A stretch of 64,000 nt of DNA, taken from contig NZ_CP080382.1 in assembly GCF_019443425.1 (NCBI RefSeq), positions 1,178,001 to 1,242,000 on the forward strand, written 5' to 3'. Of the stretch, positions 28,504-36,640 are shown one piece after another (the stretch's first letter is position 1; each line of letters opens with the position of its first letter). The notes beneath the pieces are model-generated. The model was not told the origin of the DNA, ran no database searches, and saw only the letters and a list, made by a program, of their open reading frames with translations. This DNA comes from Arthrobacter sp. PAMC25284. GTDB lineage: Bacteria > Actinomycetota > Actinomycetes > Actinomycetales > Micrococcaceae. Made by a program: the position numbers and the translations under genes.

Positions 28504-28986
28504 TCAGGCCGCCGGGGCCCCGGCACGGAACAGCTTCACGGCGTCGCGCATCGAGGCACGGGCGCGTTTGCGGTCGCCGGCGGCGTCGTAGGCGCAGCTG
28601 AGCCGGAACCAGGACCGCCAGTCCTCCGGTGCGGCGTCCGCTTCGTCGCGGTACTTCTCGAATTCACGGTCTGCGGCTTCCCGGATGATCCGCCCGGCCG
28701 GTGTACGCGGCAGGGTATCCTCCGGCAGGCCGCCCTCGGCTTCGAGGATCTTCGCCAGACGTTCGGTGCGGGCACCAAACAGCAGTTCCCGGACCAACGC
28801 CCAGGCACCGATCGCAGGCAGCAGCAGGTACGCCACTCCAATCGCCTTCGCGGTCAGGTTGGCGTCGGTCATCAGCAGGACCGCACGCTGGAAGGAGACC
28901 ACGAGGTAAAAGACGAGCAGCAGCGTGACCGCGCCGACCCAGATTTTTGTGCGGTGGGATTTCAGGGTGCCCAGCAAGGTAGCCAT
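28504..28986 (-). CDS. Membrane protein with C-terminal TPR-like helices
   Basis: 160 residues. Two membrane segments (VGAVTLLLVFYLVVSFQRAV and IGVAYLLLPAIGAWALV) are followed by a soluble helical region with RSWFRLSCAYDAAGDRKRARASMRDAVKLF, one clear tetratricopeptide-like repeat. It starts 5 nt after the dapB stop, so the two are almost certainly co-transcribed; this pairing is frequent in Arthrobacter relatives. No catalytic motif is seen, and the role is unknown. Confidence 0.8.
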   Translation of the reverse strand: MATLLGTLKSHRTKIWVGAVTLLLVFYLVVSFQRAVLLMTDANLTAKAIGVAYLLLPAIGAWALVRELLFGARTERLAKILEAEGGLPEDTLPRTPAGRIIREAADREFEKYRDEADAAPEDWRSWFRLSCAYDAAGDRKRARASMRDAVKLFRAGAPAA

Positions 28987-28991
28987 GAACG

Positions 28992-29750
28992 CTAAAGACC
29001 CAGGTCCAGGTAATCGTCAAGGCCCAGCGTGAGCCCCGGCTTCATGCCGACGGTCCGCACGCCCAGCAGCACGCCGGGCATAAAGGAGGCACGGTCGAAG
29101 GAGTCGTGGCGGAAGGTCAGCTGCTCCCCCGGCCCGCCCAGCAGGACTTCCTGGTGGGCCACCAGGCCGCGGAGGCGGACGCTGTGGACCCGGACGCCGT
29201 CGACGTCGCAGCCGCGGGCACCGGCCATTTCACTGGTCGTCGCGTCCGGGCCGGCCGGAACTCCGGCGGCGGCCCGTTCGGCGGAGATCAGCTGCGCGGT
29301 GCGCACAGCTGTTCCCGACGGCGCATCAACCTTGTCCGGGTGGTGCAGTTCGATGATTTCGACCGATTCAAAATACTTCGAGGCCTTGGCCGCGAAGGCG
29401 GAGGCCAGCACTGAGCCGAGCGCGAAGTTGGGCGCGATCAGGACCCCGGTGCCGGGCTGAGCGGCCAACAGTTCCTCGAGCCGTCCGAGCCGTTCCTGGT
29501 CCCAGCCGGTGGTGCCGACGACGGCATGCATGCCGTGTTCGACGGCGAAGCGGACGTTGGCTTCCGTGCTCTCGGGGACCGTCAGGTCCACCACGATCCG
29601 GGCACCGGCCTCGACGAGGCTGTCAAGGGAATCGTTCCGGCCCAGGGCCGCGACGAGCTTTAAATCCGCGGCGGCTTCAACAGCCTTCACCGCCTCGGCG
29701 CCCATGCGCCCGTTCGCGCCGAGCACGGCGACTGCGAGTTGTTCGGTCAT
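28992..29750 (-). CDS. dapB: 4-hydroxy-tetrahydrodipicolinate reductase
   Basis: 252 residues. NAD(P)H-dependent reduction in the DAP pathway. The Rossmann motif VAVLGANGRMGAEAVKAVE is at the N-terminus. VDLTVPESTEANVRFAVEHG, VVGTTGW, APNFALGSVL, the catalytic ELHHPDKVDAPSGTA and the C-terminal RASFMPGVLLGVR follow. ATG 29750 has no ribosome site. TAGGGT at 29758-29763 lies 7 nt upstream, so a leaderless start is likely. Confidence 0.96.
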   Translation of the reverse strand: MTEQLAVAVLGANGRMGAEAVKAVEAAADLKLVAALGRNDSLDSLVEAGARIVVDLTVPESTEANVRFAVEHGMHAVVGTTGWDQERLGRLEELLAAQPGTGVLIAPNFALGSVLASAFAAKASKYFESVEIIELHHPDKVDAPSGTAVRTAQLISAERAAAGVPAGPDATTSEMAGARGCDVDGVRVHSVRLRGLVAHQEVLLGGPGEQLTFRHDSFDRASFMPGVLLGVRTVGMKPGLTLGLDDYLDLGL

Positions 29751-29757
29751 AGCAACA

Positions 29758-29763
29758 ACCCTA
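29758..29763 (-). promoter_or_regulatory. -10 hexamer for leaderless dapB
   Basis: TAGGGT on the minus strand ends 7 nt before the dapB ATG. Confidence 0.5.
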
Positions 29764-29831
29764 CCGCCGGGGCCGCGTCCGGCCGGAACCGGCGGCGGAG
29801 GGCGACGCGGCACGCGGAGGGTCAACAGGAA

Positions 29832-30299
29832 CTATCCGCCCGCCCCGACCCACTCGACGGTGCCGTCGGCGAAGAACTGTTCCTTCCAGATCGGGACGCG
29901 GGCTTTGATCCGGTCCACGAGTTCCGAGCAGACCTCGAAGGCCTGTCCGCGGTGTGCGGCGGAGACTGCGCACACGAGCGCCGGGTCGCCGATCTCCAGC
30001 ATCCCGATCCGGTGCGCGGCCCAGATCCGCACGGGCTGGGCGTCAGCGGTGCCGTGCCCTGGCGTGTGCTCGGCCACCAGGGCCGCGACGACGTCGGCCA
30101 TCACCTGGTGCGCGCTCGGGTGTGCGCTGTAGCTGAGCCGCATGACGTGCTTGCCGCCGTCGTGGTTCCGGACCACGCCGCTGAAGCTGACGACGGCCCC
30201 GGCCGTTTCCGACTCGACCGCGGCTATGGCCTGGTCCACGGAGATCGGCTCGGCGCTGAGTACCGCCTGCACGACGTCGAATCCTGTGTCAGTGCCCAT
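29832..30299 (-). CDS. moaE: Molybdopterin synthase catalytic subunit MoaE
   Basis: 155 residues. With thiocarboxylated MoaD it inserts the dithiolene sulfurs into precursor Z. MoaE signatures are GAVVSFSGVVRNHDGGK, LSYSAHPSAHQVM, RIGMLEIGDPALVCAVSAAHRGQAFE and the lysine-containing KARVPIWKEQFFADG. ATG 30299 overlaps the end of mog by 11 nt. Last gene of the moeA-moaC-mog-moaE run; the small subunit gene moaD is on the opposite strand at 37.8 kb. Confidence 0.94.
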   Translation of the reverse strand: MGTDTGFDVVQAVLSAEPISVDQAIAAVESETAGAVVSFSGVVRNHDGGKHVMRLSYSAHPSAHQVMADVVAALVAEHTPGHGTADAQPVRIWAAHRIGMLEIGDPALVCAVSAAHRGQAFEVCSELVDRIKARVPIWKEQFFADGTVEWVGAGG

Positions 30300-30801
30300 G
30301 GCCGCCTTCAAGTTGTTCGCAGAGATGTCCAAGGATGGGATCGAGCACGCCCAGGCCGTCCATGACGCCTTTCGGGGAACCGGGGAGATTGATGACGAAG
30401 GTCTTGCCGGCCGCGCCCGCGTGGCCGCGGCTGAGCATGGCCGTGGGGGTCTTGTCCGTGCCGGCACGGCGGATGCCCTCCATGATTCCCGGGATCTCCC
30501 GGTCCAGCAGGGGCAGGGTCTGTTCCGGGGTGGCGTCGGTCGGGCTCAGGCCTGTGCCGCCGCTGGTGATAATCACGGCCGGCTGCTGGCTCAGGAGGGC
30601 CCGGAGGGCGGCACCGACGGAATCGCCGTCCGGGACCACGAGGGCCGGGTACGGCTCGAAGCCGTGTTCGGTGAGCCAATCGACGATGACTGGGCCGGTC
30701 AGGTCCTCATAGACGCCGGAGGCGGCCCTGGTGGAGGCAATCACCACGCCGGCCTTCCGGCCCGTGACGTCTTCGTGGGTGTGTGGTTCGGGCATGCTCA
30801 C
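30289..30801 (-). CDS. mog: Molybdopterin adenylyltransferase (MogA/MoaB family)
   Basis: 170 residues. It activates molybdopterin by adenylylation before molybdate insertion by MoeA. Family motifs are [33 protein letters not shown] and [16 protein letters not shown] 30801 overlaps the moaC stop by 4 nt (GTGA); the next start, ATG 30795, is also possible. Strong overlaps on both sides indicate a single mRNA. Confidence 0.92.
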   Translation of the reverse strand: MSMPEPHTHEDVTGRKAGVVIASTRAASGVYEDLTGPVIVDWLTEHGFEPYPALVVPDGDSVGAALRALLSQQPAVIITSGGTGLSPTDATPEQTLPLLDREIPGIMEGIRRAGTDKTPTAMLSRGHAGAAGKTFVINLPGSPKGVMDGLGVLDPILGHLCEQLEGGHGH

Positions 30802-31334
30802 AGTGTCCAGTCCCCGCTCTTGCCGCCGCTTTTGGCCAGCACTTTGATATCGGTCAGGACGGCGTGTTTGTCCGCCGCCTTAATCATGTCGTACACGCTC
30901 AGTGCCGCGACGGTTGCCGCCGTCAGGGCCTCCATCTCGACGCCGGTGATGCCTCGGGTCTTGACCGTGGCGAGGACCGTGACGGTGGTGGTGTCGAGCT
31001 CGAAGTCGACGGTGACCTTGGCGATGGGCAGCGGGTGGCACAGCGGGATGAGTTCGGGGGTCTTTTTGGCCGCCATGATTCCGGCGATGCGGGCGACGGC
31101 GAGGGCGTCGCCCTTGGGCAGGTCGCCGGCTCCGAGCAGGGCCAGGACTTCGGCGGTGCTCTGGACGGTGGCGGTGGCCGTGGCCTGCCGCGTTGTCTCG
31201 GCCTTGTTGGATACGTCCACCATGTGTGCCGTGCCGTCGTGGCGCAGGTGCGTCAGGATGGCCTGGGGTGGTGCTGCTGGTGCCGGTGTGGCGGACTCTG
31301 TCGCGGGGGTCTCTGCTGCGTTCACAGTATCCAT
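30798..31334 (-). CDS. moaC: Cyclic pyranopterin monophosphate synthase accessory protein MoaC
   Basis: 178 residues, with about 30 more than usual in an Ala/Thr/Pro-rich N-terminal tail. MoaC completes precursor Z from the MoaA product. Motifs are [40 protein letters not shown] (active-site Lys and CHPL) and [29 protein letters not shown] 31334 overlaps the moeA end by 13 nt. Confidence 0.96.
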   Translation of the reverse strand: MDTVNAAETPATESATPAPAAPPQAILTHLRHDGTAHMVDVSNKAETTRQATATATVQSTAEVLALLGAGDLPKGDALAVARIAGIMAAKKTPELIPLCHPLPIAKVTVDFELDTTTVTVLATVKTRGITGVEMEALTAATVAALSVYDMIKAADKHAVLTDIKVLAKSGGKSGDWTL

Positions 31335-32686
31335 ACTTCCACTTCCGCGCCGTCGGTGAGCGCCGAGGTTCCGTCCGGCACGTGGACGAGCGCGTTGGAG
31401 TGTGCCAGCGCATGCACCAGGTGGGAGCCGGTTCCGCCCTCGAGCCGTACCGTCCCGTCCGCCGAAAGCGCGCCGCGCCGGACCTGATGCTTGTGTTCCG
31501 GGGACGTCAGCGCCCCGGCGAGGCGTGCCCGGACAACTGGACGCGGTGCCGGTGAACCGAACAGCTCCGAGAGCACCGGGCGCAGGAACATCTCAAAAGA
31601 CACGAGGCAGCTGACCGGGTTCCCGGGGAATCCGAGGACGGGCACCCCGTCGAACGTGCCGATCCCCTGCGGCCCGCCGGGCTGCATCGCCACAGATGTG
31701 AAGGTGACGTCGTGTCCGGCCATGGCTTGGCGGACCACCTCGTAGGCACCTTTACTGACCCCGCCGGTGGTGACGATCAGGTCCACGGCCGGGGCATGCA
31801 GCCGGAGCAGTGTGGCGAGTTGTTCGGGCCGGTCAGCGGATATCCCGGTCCGGGTGACCTGCAGTCCGGCCTGCCGCATGGAGGACTCAAGCAGGGTGCC
31901 GTTGGAGTCGTAGATCTTCCCGACCTCCAGCGGACGGCCCGGTTCCACGACCTCGTCGCCCGTGGTGACGAGCAGGACCCGCAGCCGCGGGTACACGGGA
32001 ACCTCCGTCATGCCCAGTGCTGCGAGCAGTCCAAGCTGTCCCGGGCCCAGGAACGTCCCTGCGTCGAGGGCCGGCTCCCCGGCCCGGATGTCGCTGCCGG
32101 CGTCGCGGACGTAGGTCCCCGCGGCGGTTGCCGGCAGGCGGACCGTGGCCGGCGCTCCGGGGTCCGGGAAGGAATCGGGGAAGGCCAGTTCGATCGGGAC
32201 GACGGCGTCGGCGCCGGGCGGCATCATGGCGCCGGTCATGATCGGCGCCGCCGTGCCGGGGGCAAGGGCCGCGGGGGCAGCACCTGCGGGCACAGGTGCG
32301 ACGACGGTCAGTTCGGTACCGGCGGGCTCGGTGCCGGCGGAGACGTCGACGCTGCGGATGGCGAAGCCGTCCATCTGGGAATTGGCGAAGGGCGGCAGGT
32401 CCAGCGGTGCCAGGATGCCGGTCGCGAGCCCGCGGCCCTGCGCCGCAAGAAGCGGGACCCGTTCCACCCGTTCCGCGGTCCGCAGCGGGGCGAGGAGGGC
32501 ACGGACTGCGGCGCGGTGTGCGGCGACCGTGACAGGAGCCGGCCGGGAGCCGTGACCCGCTGCGCCGGCGGATGCTGCATGCGCGTCCCCATGCGCGTCG
32601 TCGTGCGTTGCGGGGGCCGCGTGGGCGGCGTCCGCAACGGCGTCGTTCCCGTTCACCCGGGCGTTCGTACTGGCGGTGCGGTGCAT
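31322..32686 (-). CDS. moeA: Molybdopterin molybdenumtransferase MoeA
   Basis: 454 residues. It inserts molybdate into adenylylated molybdopterin. An unusual His/Ala-rich N-terminal extension of about 50 residues ([16 protein letters not shown]) precedes the MoeA fold: [68 protein letters not shown] and [13 protein letters not shown]. The histidines could bind metal, but that is speculative. ATG 32686 lies 26 nt after the oxidoreductase stop. Confidence 0.95.
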   Translation of the reverse strand: MHRTASTNARVNGNDAVADAAHAAPATHDDAHGDAHAASAGAAGHGSRPAPVTVAAHRAAVRALLAPLRTAERVERVPLLAAQGRGLATGILAPLDLPPFANSQMDGFAIRSVDVSAGTEPAGTELTVVAPVPAGAAPAALAPGTAAPIMTGAMMPPGADAVVPIELAFPDSFPDPGAPATVRLPATAAGTYVRDAGSDIRAGEPALDAGTFLGPGQLGLLAALGMTEVPVYPRLRVLLVTTGDEVVEPGRPLEVGKIYDSNGTLLESSMRQAGLQVTRTGISADRPEQLATLLRLHAPAVDLIVTTGGVSKGAYEVVRQAMAGHDVTFTSVAMQPGGPQGIGTFDGVPVLGFPGNPVSCLVSFEMFLRPVLSELFGSPAPRPVVRARLAGALTSPEHKHQVRRGALSADGTVRLEGGTGSHLVHALAHSNALVHVPDGTSALTDGAEVEVWIL

Positions 32687-32712
32687 ACGGTGCTGACCTT
32701 TGGCTCGTCGCG

Positions 32713-34470
32713 TTATGACTTCACGTCCACTCTAATCGTGTGGTAGCCGGTGGCCCCGTCGGGAGCAACCGGTGCGTGGCCTTCCACCTGCACAACGCCA
32801 TTGAGGTCCGTGGCACGCACTTGGACCTCGTGCTGTCCGGGCCCCAGGTCCGCCCCCAGCTTCCACTGGTACCAGGTGTCCTTCGAGATCCCCGGGGCCA
32901 GTTCGACGGACCGCCAGGGGCCGCCGTCGATCCTCAGGTCCACTGCGCCGACGCCCGTTGGCTGCGCCCAGGCGGTCCCGCCGAAGACCACTGTTCCGGC
33001 GCCCGGGCGTGCCCCGTTGCGGGGTACATCGATCCGGGAGGAAATCTTGATGGGCCCGCGCTCACTCCAGCCGCGGGGAGTCCAATAGCCCTTGTCGTCA
33101 GCGAAGCGCGTCACCTTCAGTTCCGTCACCCATTTTGTCGCCGACACATAGCCATACAGTCCGGGCACGATCAGCCGGGCCGGAAAACCGTGTTCCAGCG
33201 GCAGCGGCTCGCCGTTCATCCCGACTGCCAGCATCGCGTCGCGGGAATCAGTGAGGGCCTCCAGCGGGGTTCCCGCGGTCCAGCCGTCTGTGCTGCGGGA
33301 GAGGACCATGTCCGCTCCGGGCTTCGGACCGGCCATGGCCAGCAATTCCCGGACCGGCCAGCCGAGCCACCGGGCGTTGCCGATCAGGTCCCCGCCGACT
33401 TGGTTGGAAACGCAGGCGATGGTCACGTGCCTTTCGGTCATTGGTTTGGCGAGGAGTGCCGCAAAATCCAATTCGATCTCGCGGTCGACGAGCCCAGTGA
33501 CCTTCAACGTCCATTTGTCCGGATCAATGAGCGGAACCCGCAGTGCGGTGTCGATCCGATAGAAGTCCGCGTTGGGCGTGACGAGCGGCTCCAGCCCGTC
33601 GAGTGCGATCGAGGCACCGGCCGGAATTGCAGGCGCGGGCGACTTCGCCGCTGGCAGGACGAGTTTGCTGCGGCCCTCCGTGACGGCTGCCGCGCTCCCC
33701 CGGAGCGTGCCGGCGAGGACTCCGCCGAGGGCCCCGGCGACGGCGGTGCCGCCCAGCGCCTGGACAAAGCGGCGCCGGGCAGGAGGGGCTGCGGCAGGAG
33801 GGAGTGCGGCAGCGGGCCGGGCGGGTGGCATGGGCTGCCCGTTCCCGGCGTATCCGTGTTCTGCGGGCTCGTGTCCTGCGGGCTCGTGTCCTGCGGGCAG
33901 ATCAGGGCGGTTGGGGCCTGCCCATTCGCCCTGGTCTGCCACCGGGGCGCGGGCGTCCGGCGCCCGCGCCGCGTCCGTCTCTTGCGCCCAGTTCTCTGGC
34001 GCCCAGTCCTGAAGCCGCCGGAGCAGCCAGCGCAGCAGCAGCATGGCGGCCAACGCCACCGCCACGGGGACGGCGGGGGCATAGGCCGTCGCCGCGGCCC
34101 GGCCAAGGACGGCAGCCACACCGGCGAGTCCGAAGACCGCAATGAGCGCGACGCCGGCGAATCGGCGGCGGGCTTCAACGACGCCGGCCAGGGCCGCCAG
34201 CCCGGCAATCACCAACGCCATGCCAGCGAGGAGCGCCACCTTGTCCCCAGTGCCGAACAAGGACACGGCCCAGTCCTTCACCCCCGGCGGCACGGCGTCG
34301 ATGACGGCTCCGCCGACGGCGGTCATGGGCGACACCGAGGGACTGATCAGGGTCGCGGCGATCTCTCCGAGCACCACGGCCGTCCCGACGGCGGTAATTC
34401 CGGCCGCAGCGGCCCAGCCTTCCCGCGTCCGCGCTGTGACACCGGGACCCGTTGTTGCAGACGTCGTCAT
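32713..34470 (-). CDS. Membrane sulfite-oxidase-like molybdopterin oxidoreductase with internal Tat-type motif
   Basis: 585 residues from ATG 34470. Four hydrophobic segments are predicted at about 19-42, 76-98, 103-127 and 129-150, followed by a polar Pro/His-rich loop. A twin-arginine motif RRRFVQ (232-237) then precedes a fifth, weak hydrophobic stretch (238-258). The catalytic domain follows, with the molybdenum-ligand Cys353 in VTIACVSNQVGGDLIGNARW, GYVSATKW, and a C-terminal Ig-like dimerisation domain (GTAWAQPTGVGAVDLRIDGG). This multi-span plus late Tat signal layout matches dual Sec/Tat targeting known for actinobacterial Rieske proteins. The substrate is unknown. ATG overlaps the kinase stop by 4 nt. 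Confidence 0.9.
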   Translation of the reverse strand: MTTSATTGPGVTARTREGWAAAAGITAVGTAVVLGEIAATLISPSVSPMTAVGGAVIDAVPPGVKDWAVSLFGTGDKVALLAGMALVIAGLAALAGVVEARRRFAGVALIAVFGLAGVAAVLGRAAATAYAPAVPVAVALAAMLLLRWLLRRLQDWAPENWAQETDAARAPDARAPVADQGEWAGPNRPDLPAGHEPAGHEPAEHGYAGNGQPMPPARPAAALPPAAAPPARRRFVQALGGTAVAGALGGVLAGTLRGSAAAVTEGRSKLVLPAAKSPAPAIPAGASIALDGLEPLVTPNADFYRIDTALRVPLIDPDKWTLKVTGLVDREIELDFAALLAKPMTERHVTIACVSNQVGGDLIGNARWLGWPVRELLAMAGPKPGADMVLSRSTDGWTAGTPLEALTDSRDAMLAVGMNGEPLPLEHGFPARLIVPGLYGYVSATKWVTELKVTRFADDKGYWTPRGWSERGPIKISSRIDVPRNGARPGAGTVVFGGTAWAQPTGVGAVDLRIDGGPWRSVELAPGISKDTWYQWKLGADLGPGQHEVQVRATDLNGVVQVEGHAPVAPDGATGYHTIRVDVKS

Positions 34471-35741
34471 TGGTCGTCCGTTCCGGCGGCGGCAGTTGTG
34501 GCCGGAAGACGGCCCCGGTCCATGCCCGGGCGGGCGGCAGCGTGCGCAGCCGGGTCCGCGGCGGGGTGCACCGGGGCAGCGTCCATGGCTGGCAGCAGCA
34601 AAGAGAAACGGCACCCGCCGTCGACATTTTCCACGTCTACCGTTCCGTCATGGGCGCTGACGATGCCGGCGGTGACACTCAACCCGATGCCCGCGCCGGC
34701 GTAGCCGCTGGTACGGGGCCGCGCGTCGGTGCCCGGACGTGATCCGCTGCCCCGTTGCCCGTCCGGGTTTTTGCGCCACCCCGTCTCAAAAAGGTGGCCA
34801 AGGTCCGCCTCCGGGATTCCGCCGCAGCCGTCCGTCACGGAGACCACAGCACGGTCCGCGTCCCGGCCGACCTCCACCAGCACGGTGGAACCGGGTTTGC
34901 TGTACAGGATGGCGTTGAGCACGATGTTGCGGATGGCCCGTCCCATCGACGGGCCGTCGGCGAGGGCTACGCTTTCCCGGCGTCCGCCGCCGTCGAGCGT
35001 GATTCTGTGACGCTGTGCGAGGGCCGCGAGGTCGGCGATGGCATCGCTGGCCAGGTCGTACAGGTCCAGGGGTTCGGCGGTGAGCCGCAGGGTCCCGGCC
35101 TGGATCTTGGAAAGCTCCAGCAGGTCATTGACCATCACGGCCATCTGGTCCGTCTGCGAGATGATCTTGCGGTAGTAGCCAGGGACGTCGGCTGCCATCC
35201 CGTCCTCGAGCGCCTCGGCCATGGCACGCATGCTGGCCAGCGGCGTGCGCAAGTCGTGCGAGATCCAGCTGACAAGTTCGCGCCGGGCGTTTTCGACGTC
35301 GGCTTCACGTTGCCGGGATTCCTCGAGTTTGTGGCCGCTGAGCTCCAGCTCTGCCGCCAGCGCGGCGAGTTCGGGACTCATGCCCGGGGTGTGGACTCCA
35401 GGGCTTTCGCCCCGTCCGAGACTCCTCGCGGCGTCGGCCAATGACTTGGCGTTGCGTGAGACCCTGGCCCCGAGCACGAGGGCGATCGTTACCGCGACAA
35501 TGGAAGCAACGGCCAGGACGTACCACATGACCTCCAGGTCCCGGGCGGAAATGAACATGGCGTTGAAGGCGCTCACCATGCCGGCCGTCAGGACCGCCAC
35601 GGTAGCGAGCACCACAACGCAGATCTGAAGGGCGAATGAGGCCCGGCGCAGCGGCCGGAGCACCAGGAGCGAGGCGGCCCCGATGAGGACCCCCCAGCCG
35701 AGGGCCCAGCCGATAATCACAAGAAGCTCAGAGGCCTGCAT
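34467..35741 (-). CDS. Two-component sensor histidine kinase
   Basis: 424 residues from ATG 35741, overlapping the response regulator by 14 nt. Three N-terminal membrane spans (about 7-28, 36-60, 72-92) leave almost no extracytoplasmic sensor loop. The HisKA domain has His162 in LVSWISHDLRTPLASM. The N box NIVLNAILYSKPGSTV, G1 DGCGGIPEADLGHLFETG and G2 GYAGAGIGLSVTAGIV complete the ATPase. The tail is Ala/Pro-rich. Coupling to both the regulator and the oxidoreductase suggests it senses a membrane or redox signal tied to that enzyme (inference). Confidence 0.93.
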   Translation of the reverse strand: MQASELLVIIGWALGWGVLIGAASLLVLRPLRRASFALQICVVVLATVAVLTAGMVSAFNAMFISARDLEVMWYVLAVASIVAVTIALVLGARVSRNAKSLADAARSLGRGESPGVHTPGMSPELAALAAELELSGHKLEESRQREADVENARRELVSWISHDLRTPLASMRAMAEALEDGMAADVPGYYRKIISQTDQMAVMVNDLLELSKIQAGTLRLTAEPLDLYDLASDAIADLAALAQRHRITLDGGGRRESVALADGPSMGRAIRNIVLNAILYSKPGSTVLVEVGRDADRAVVSVTDGCGGIPEADLGHLFETGWRKNPDGQRGSGSRPGTDARPRTSGYAGAGIGLSVTAGIVSAHDGTVDVENVDGGCRFSLLLPAMDAAPVHPAADPAAHAAARPGMDRGRLPATTAAAGTDDQ

Positions 35742-36507
35742 CGGTCGCCCCGCCTTCGTCCGGTCCCGGCATGGGGGCCTGCGCTCCGGGGTGCTCCTCC
35801 ACGTCCAGCCGGTAGCCCACTCCCCATACGGTCCGCAGCACTGCGGGTTTTGTGGGGTCGGCTTCGATTTTTTCGCGCAGCCGCCGGACATGGACGGTGA
35901 CCGTGGAGAGGTCTCCGAAGTCCCAGCCCCAGACGGCCTTGATGAGTTCCTCACGGCTGAAGACCTGGTTCGGACGGCGCAGCAGGAAGGCCAGCAGATC
36001 AAATTCGCGGGCCGTCAGGGACAGTTCCCGCCCGTTGTGGATGACGGTCCGGGCGGCGGGGTTCAGGTCGAAACCGCCGACCTCGACGGAGGGCTCGGGG
36101 CTGAATTCGGTAATGCTGCGCCGCAGCACGGAGCGGACTCTCAGCACCAGTTCGCGCGGGGAAAACGGTTTCGTCACGTAATCGTCAGCGCCGGCTTCCA
36201 GGCCCAGGATCCGGTCGTCCTCGGTCCCCAGTGCGGTGAGCAGGATGACCGGCACTCCGTGCGCGGCGCGGAGCCGGCGGCAGACCTCCACGCCGTCGAG
36301 CCCGGGCAGCATCCGGTCCAGGAGCACGAGGTCCGGTTGCCGTTCGGCGGCCAGATGCAGGGCTGTGAACCCGTCGGCGGCGAGCTCCACCTGGAAGCCC
36401 GCCTGTACGAGATAGTCGCGGACGACGTCGGCAATAGTCTGTTCATCCTCCACCAGGAGGATGCGCCGGTTTTCCGTCGGATCCGGGGCAGGCTGGGACT
36501 TGTTCAC
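35728..36507 (-). CDS. OmpR/PhoB family response regulator
   Basis: 259 residues from GTG 36507. The receiver domain has acidic pair EDE (20-22), phospho-acceptor Asp64 in LVLLDRMLPGLDG, Thr in LLTALG and Lys in YVTKPFSP. The winged-helix DNA-binding domain (about 150-245) shows LTAREFDLLAFLLRRPNQVFSREEL, TVTVHVRRLREKIE and VWGVGYRLD. GGAGGT directly abuts the GTG, too close to serve as a ribosome site. TATGCT at 36514-36519 is 6 nt upstream, so a leaderless start is favoured. It is divergent from moaA. Confidence 0.92.
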   Translation of the reverse strand: MNKSQPAPDPTENRRILLVEDEQTIADVVRDYLVQAGFQVELAADGFTALHLAAERQPDLVLLDRMLPGLDGVEVCRRLRAAHGVPVILLTALGTEDDRILGLEAGADDYVTKPFSPRELVLRVRSVLRRSITEFSPEPSVEVGGFDLNPAARTVIHNGRELSLTAREFDLLAFLLRRPNQVFSREELIKAVWGWDFGDLSTVTVHVRRLREKIEADPTKPAVLRTVWGVGYRLDVEEHPGAQAPMPGPDEGGATDAGL

Positions 36508-36513
36508 ACCTCC

Positions 36514-36519
36514 AGCATA
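36514..36519 (-). promoter_or_regulatory. -10 hexamer for the response-regulator/Mo operon
   Basis: TATGCT on the minus strand ends 6 nt before the GTG at 36507. The 133-nt divergent region with moaA must hold promoters for both directions. Confidence 0.45.
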
Positions 36520-36628
36520 GATTCGGGGAGGGCCGGCAGGACTGCTTTCGGGCGCCTGGCCGGCAAGCTTCCGCAATCCGTAAGATCCCCCGGAGTCAGA
36601 CGGGCGCGATGCCGGCTCCCGGGTGGCG

Positions 36629-36634
36629 TAGCCT
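36629..36634 (+). promoter_or_regulatory. -10 hexamer for leaderless moaA
   Basis: TAGCCT ends 6 nt before the ATG at 36641, and no ribosome site is visible. Confidence 0.45.
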
Positions 36635-36640
36635 GACAAT

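Noticed and set aside
32740..34704. 654-codon plus-strand open frame opposite the Mo oxidoreductase
   Set aside because: Low-complexity, Arg/Gly-rich translation with no family features, lying opposite a clear conserved gene.
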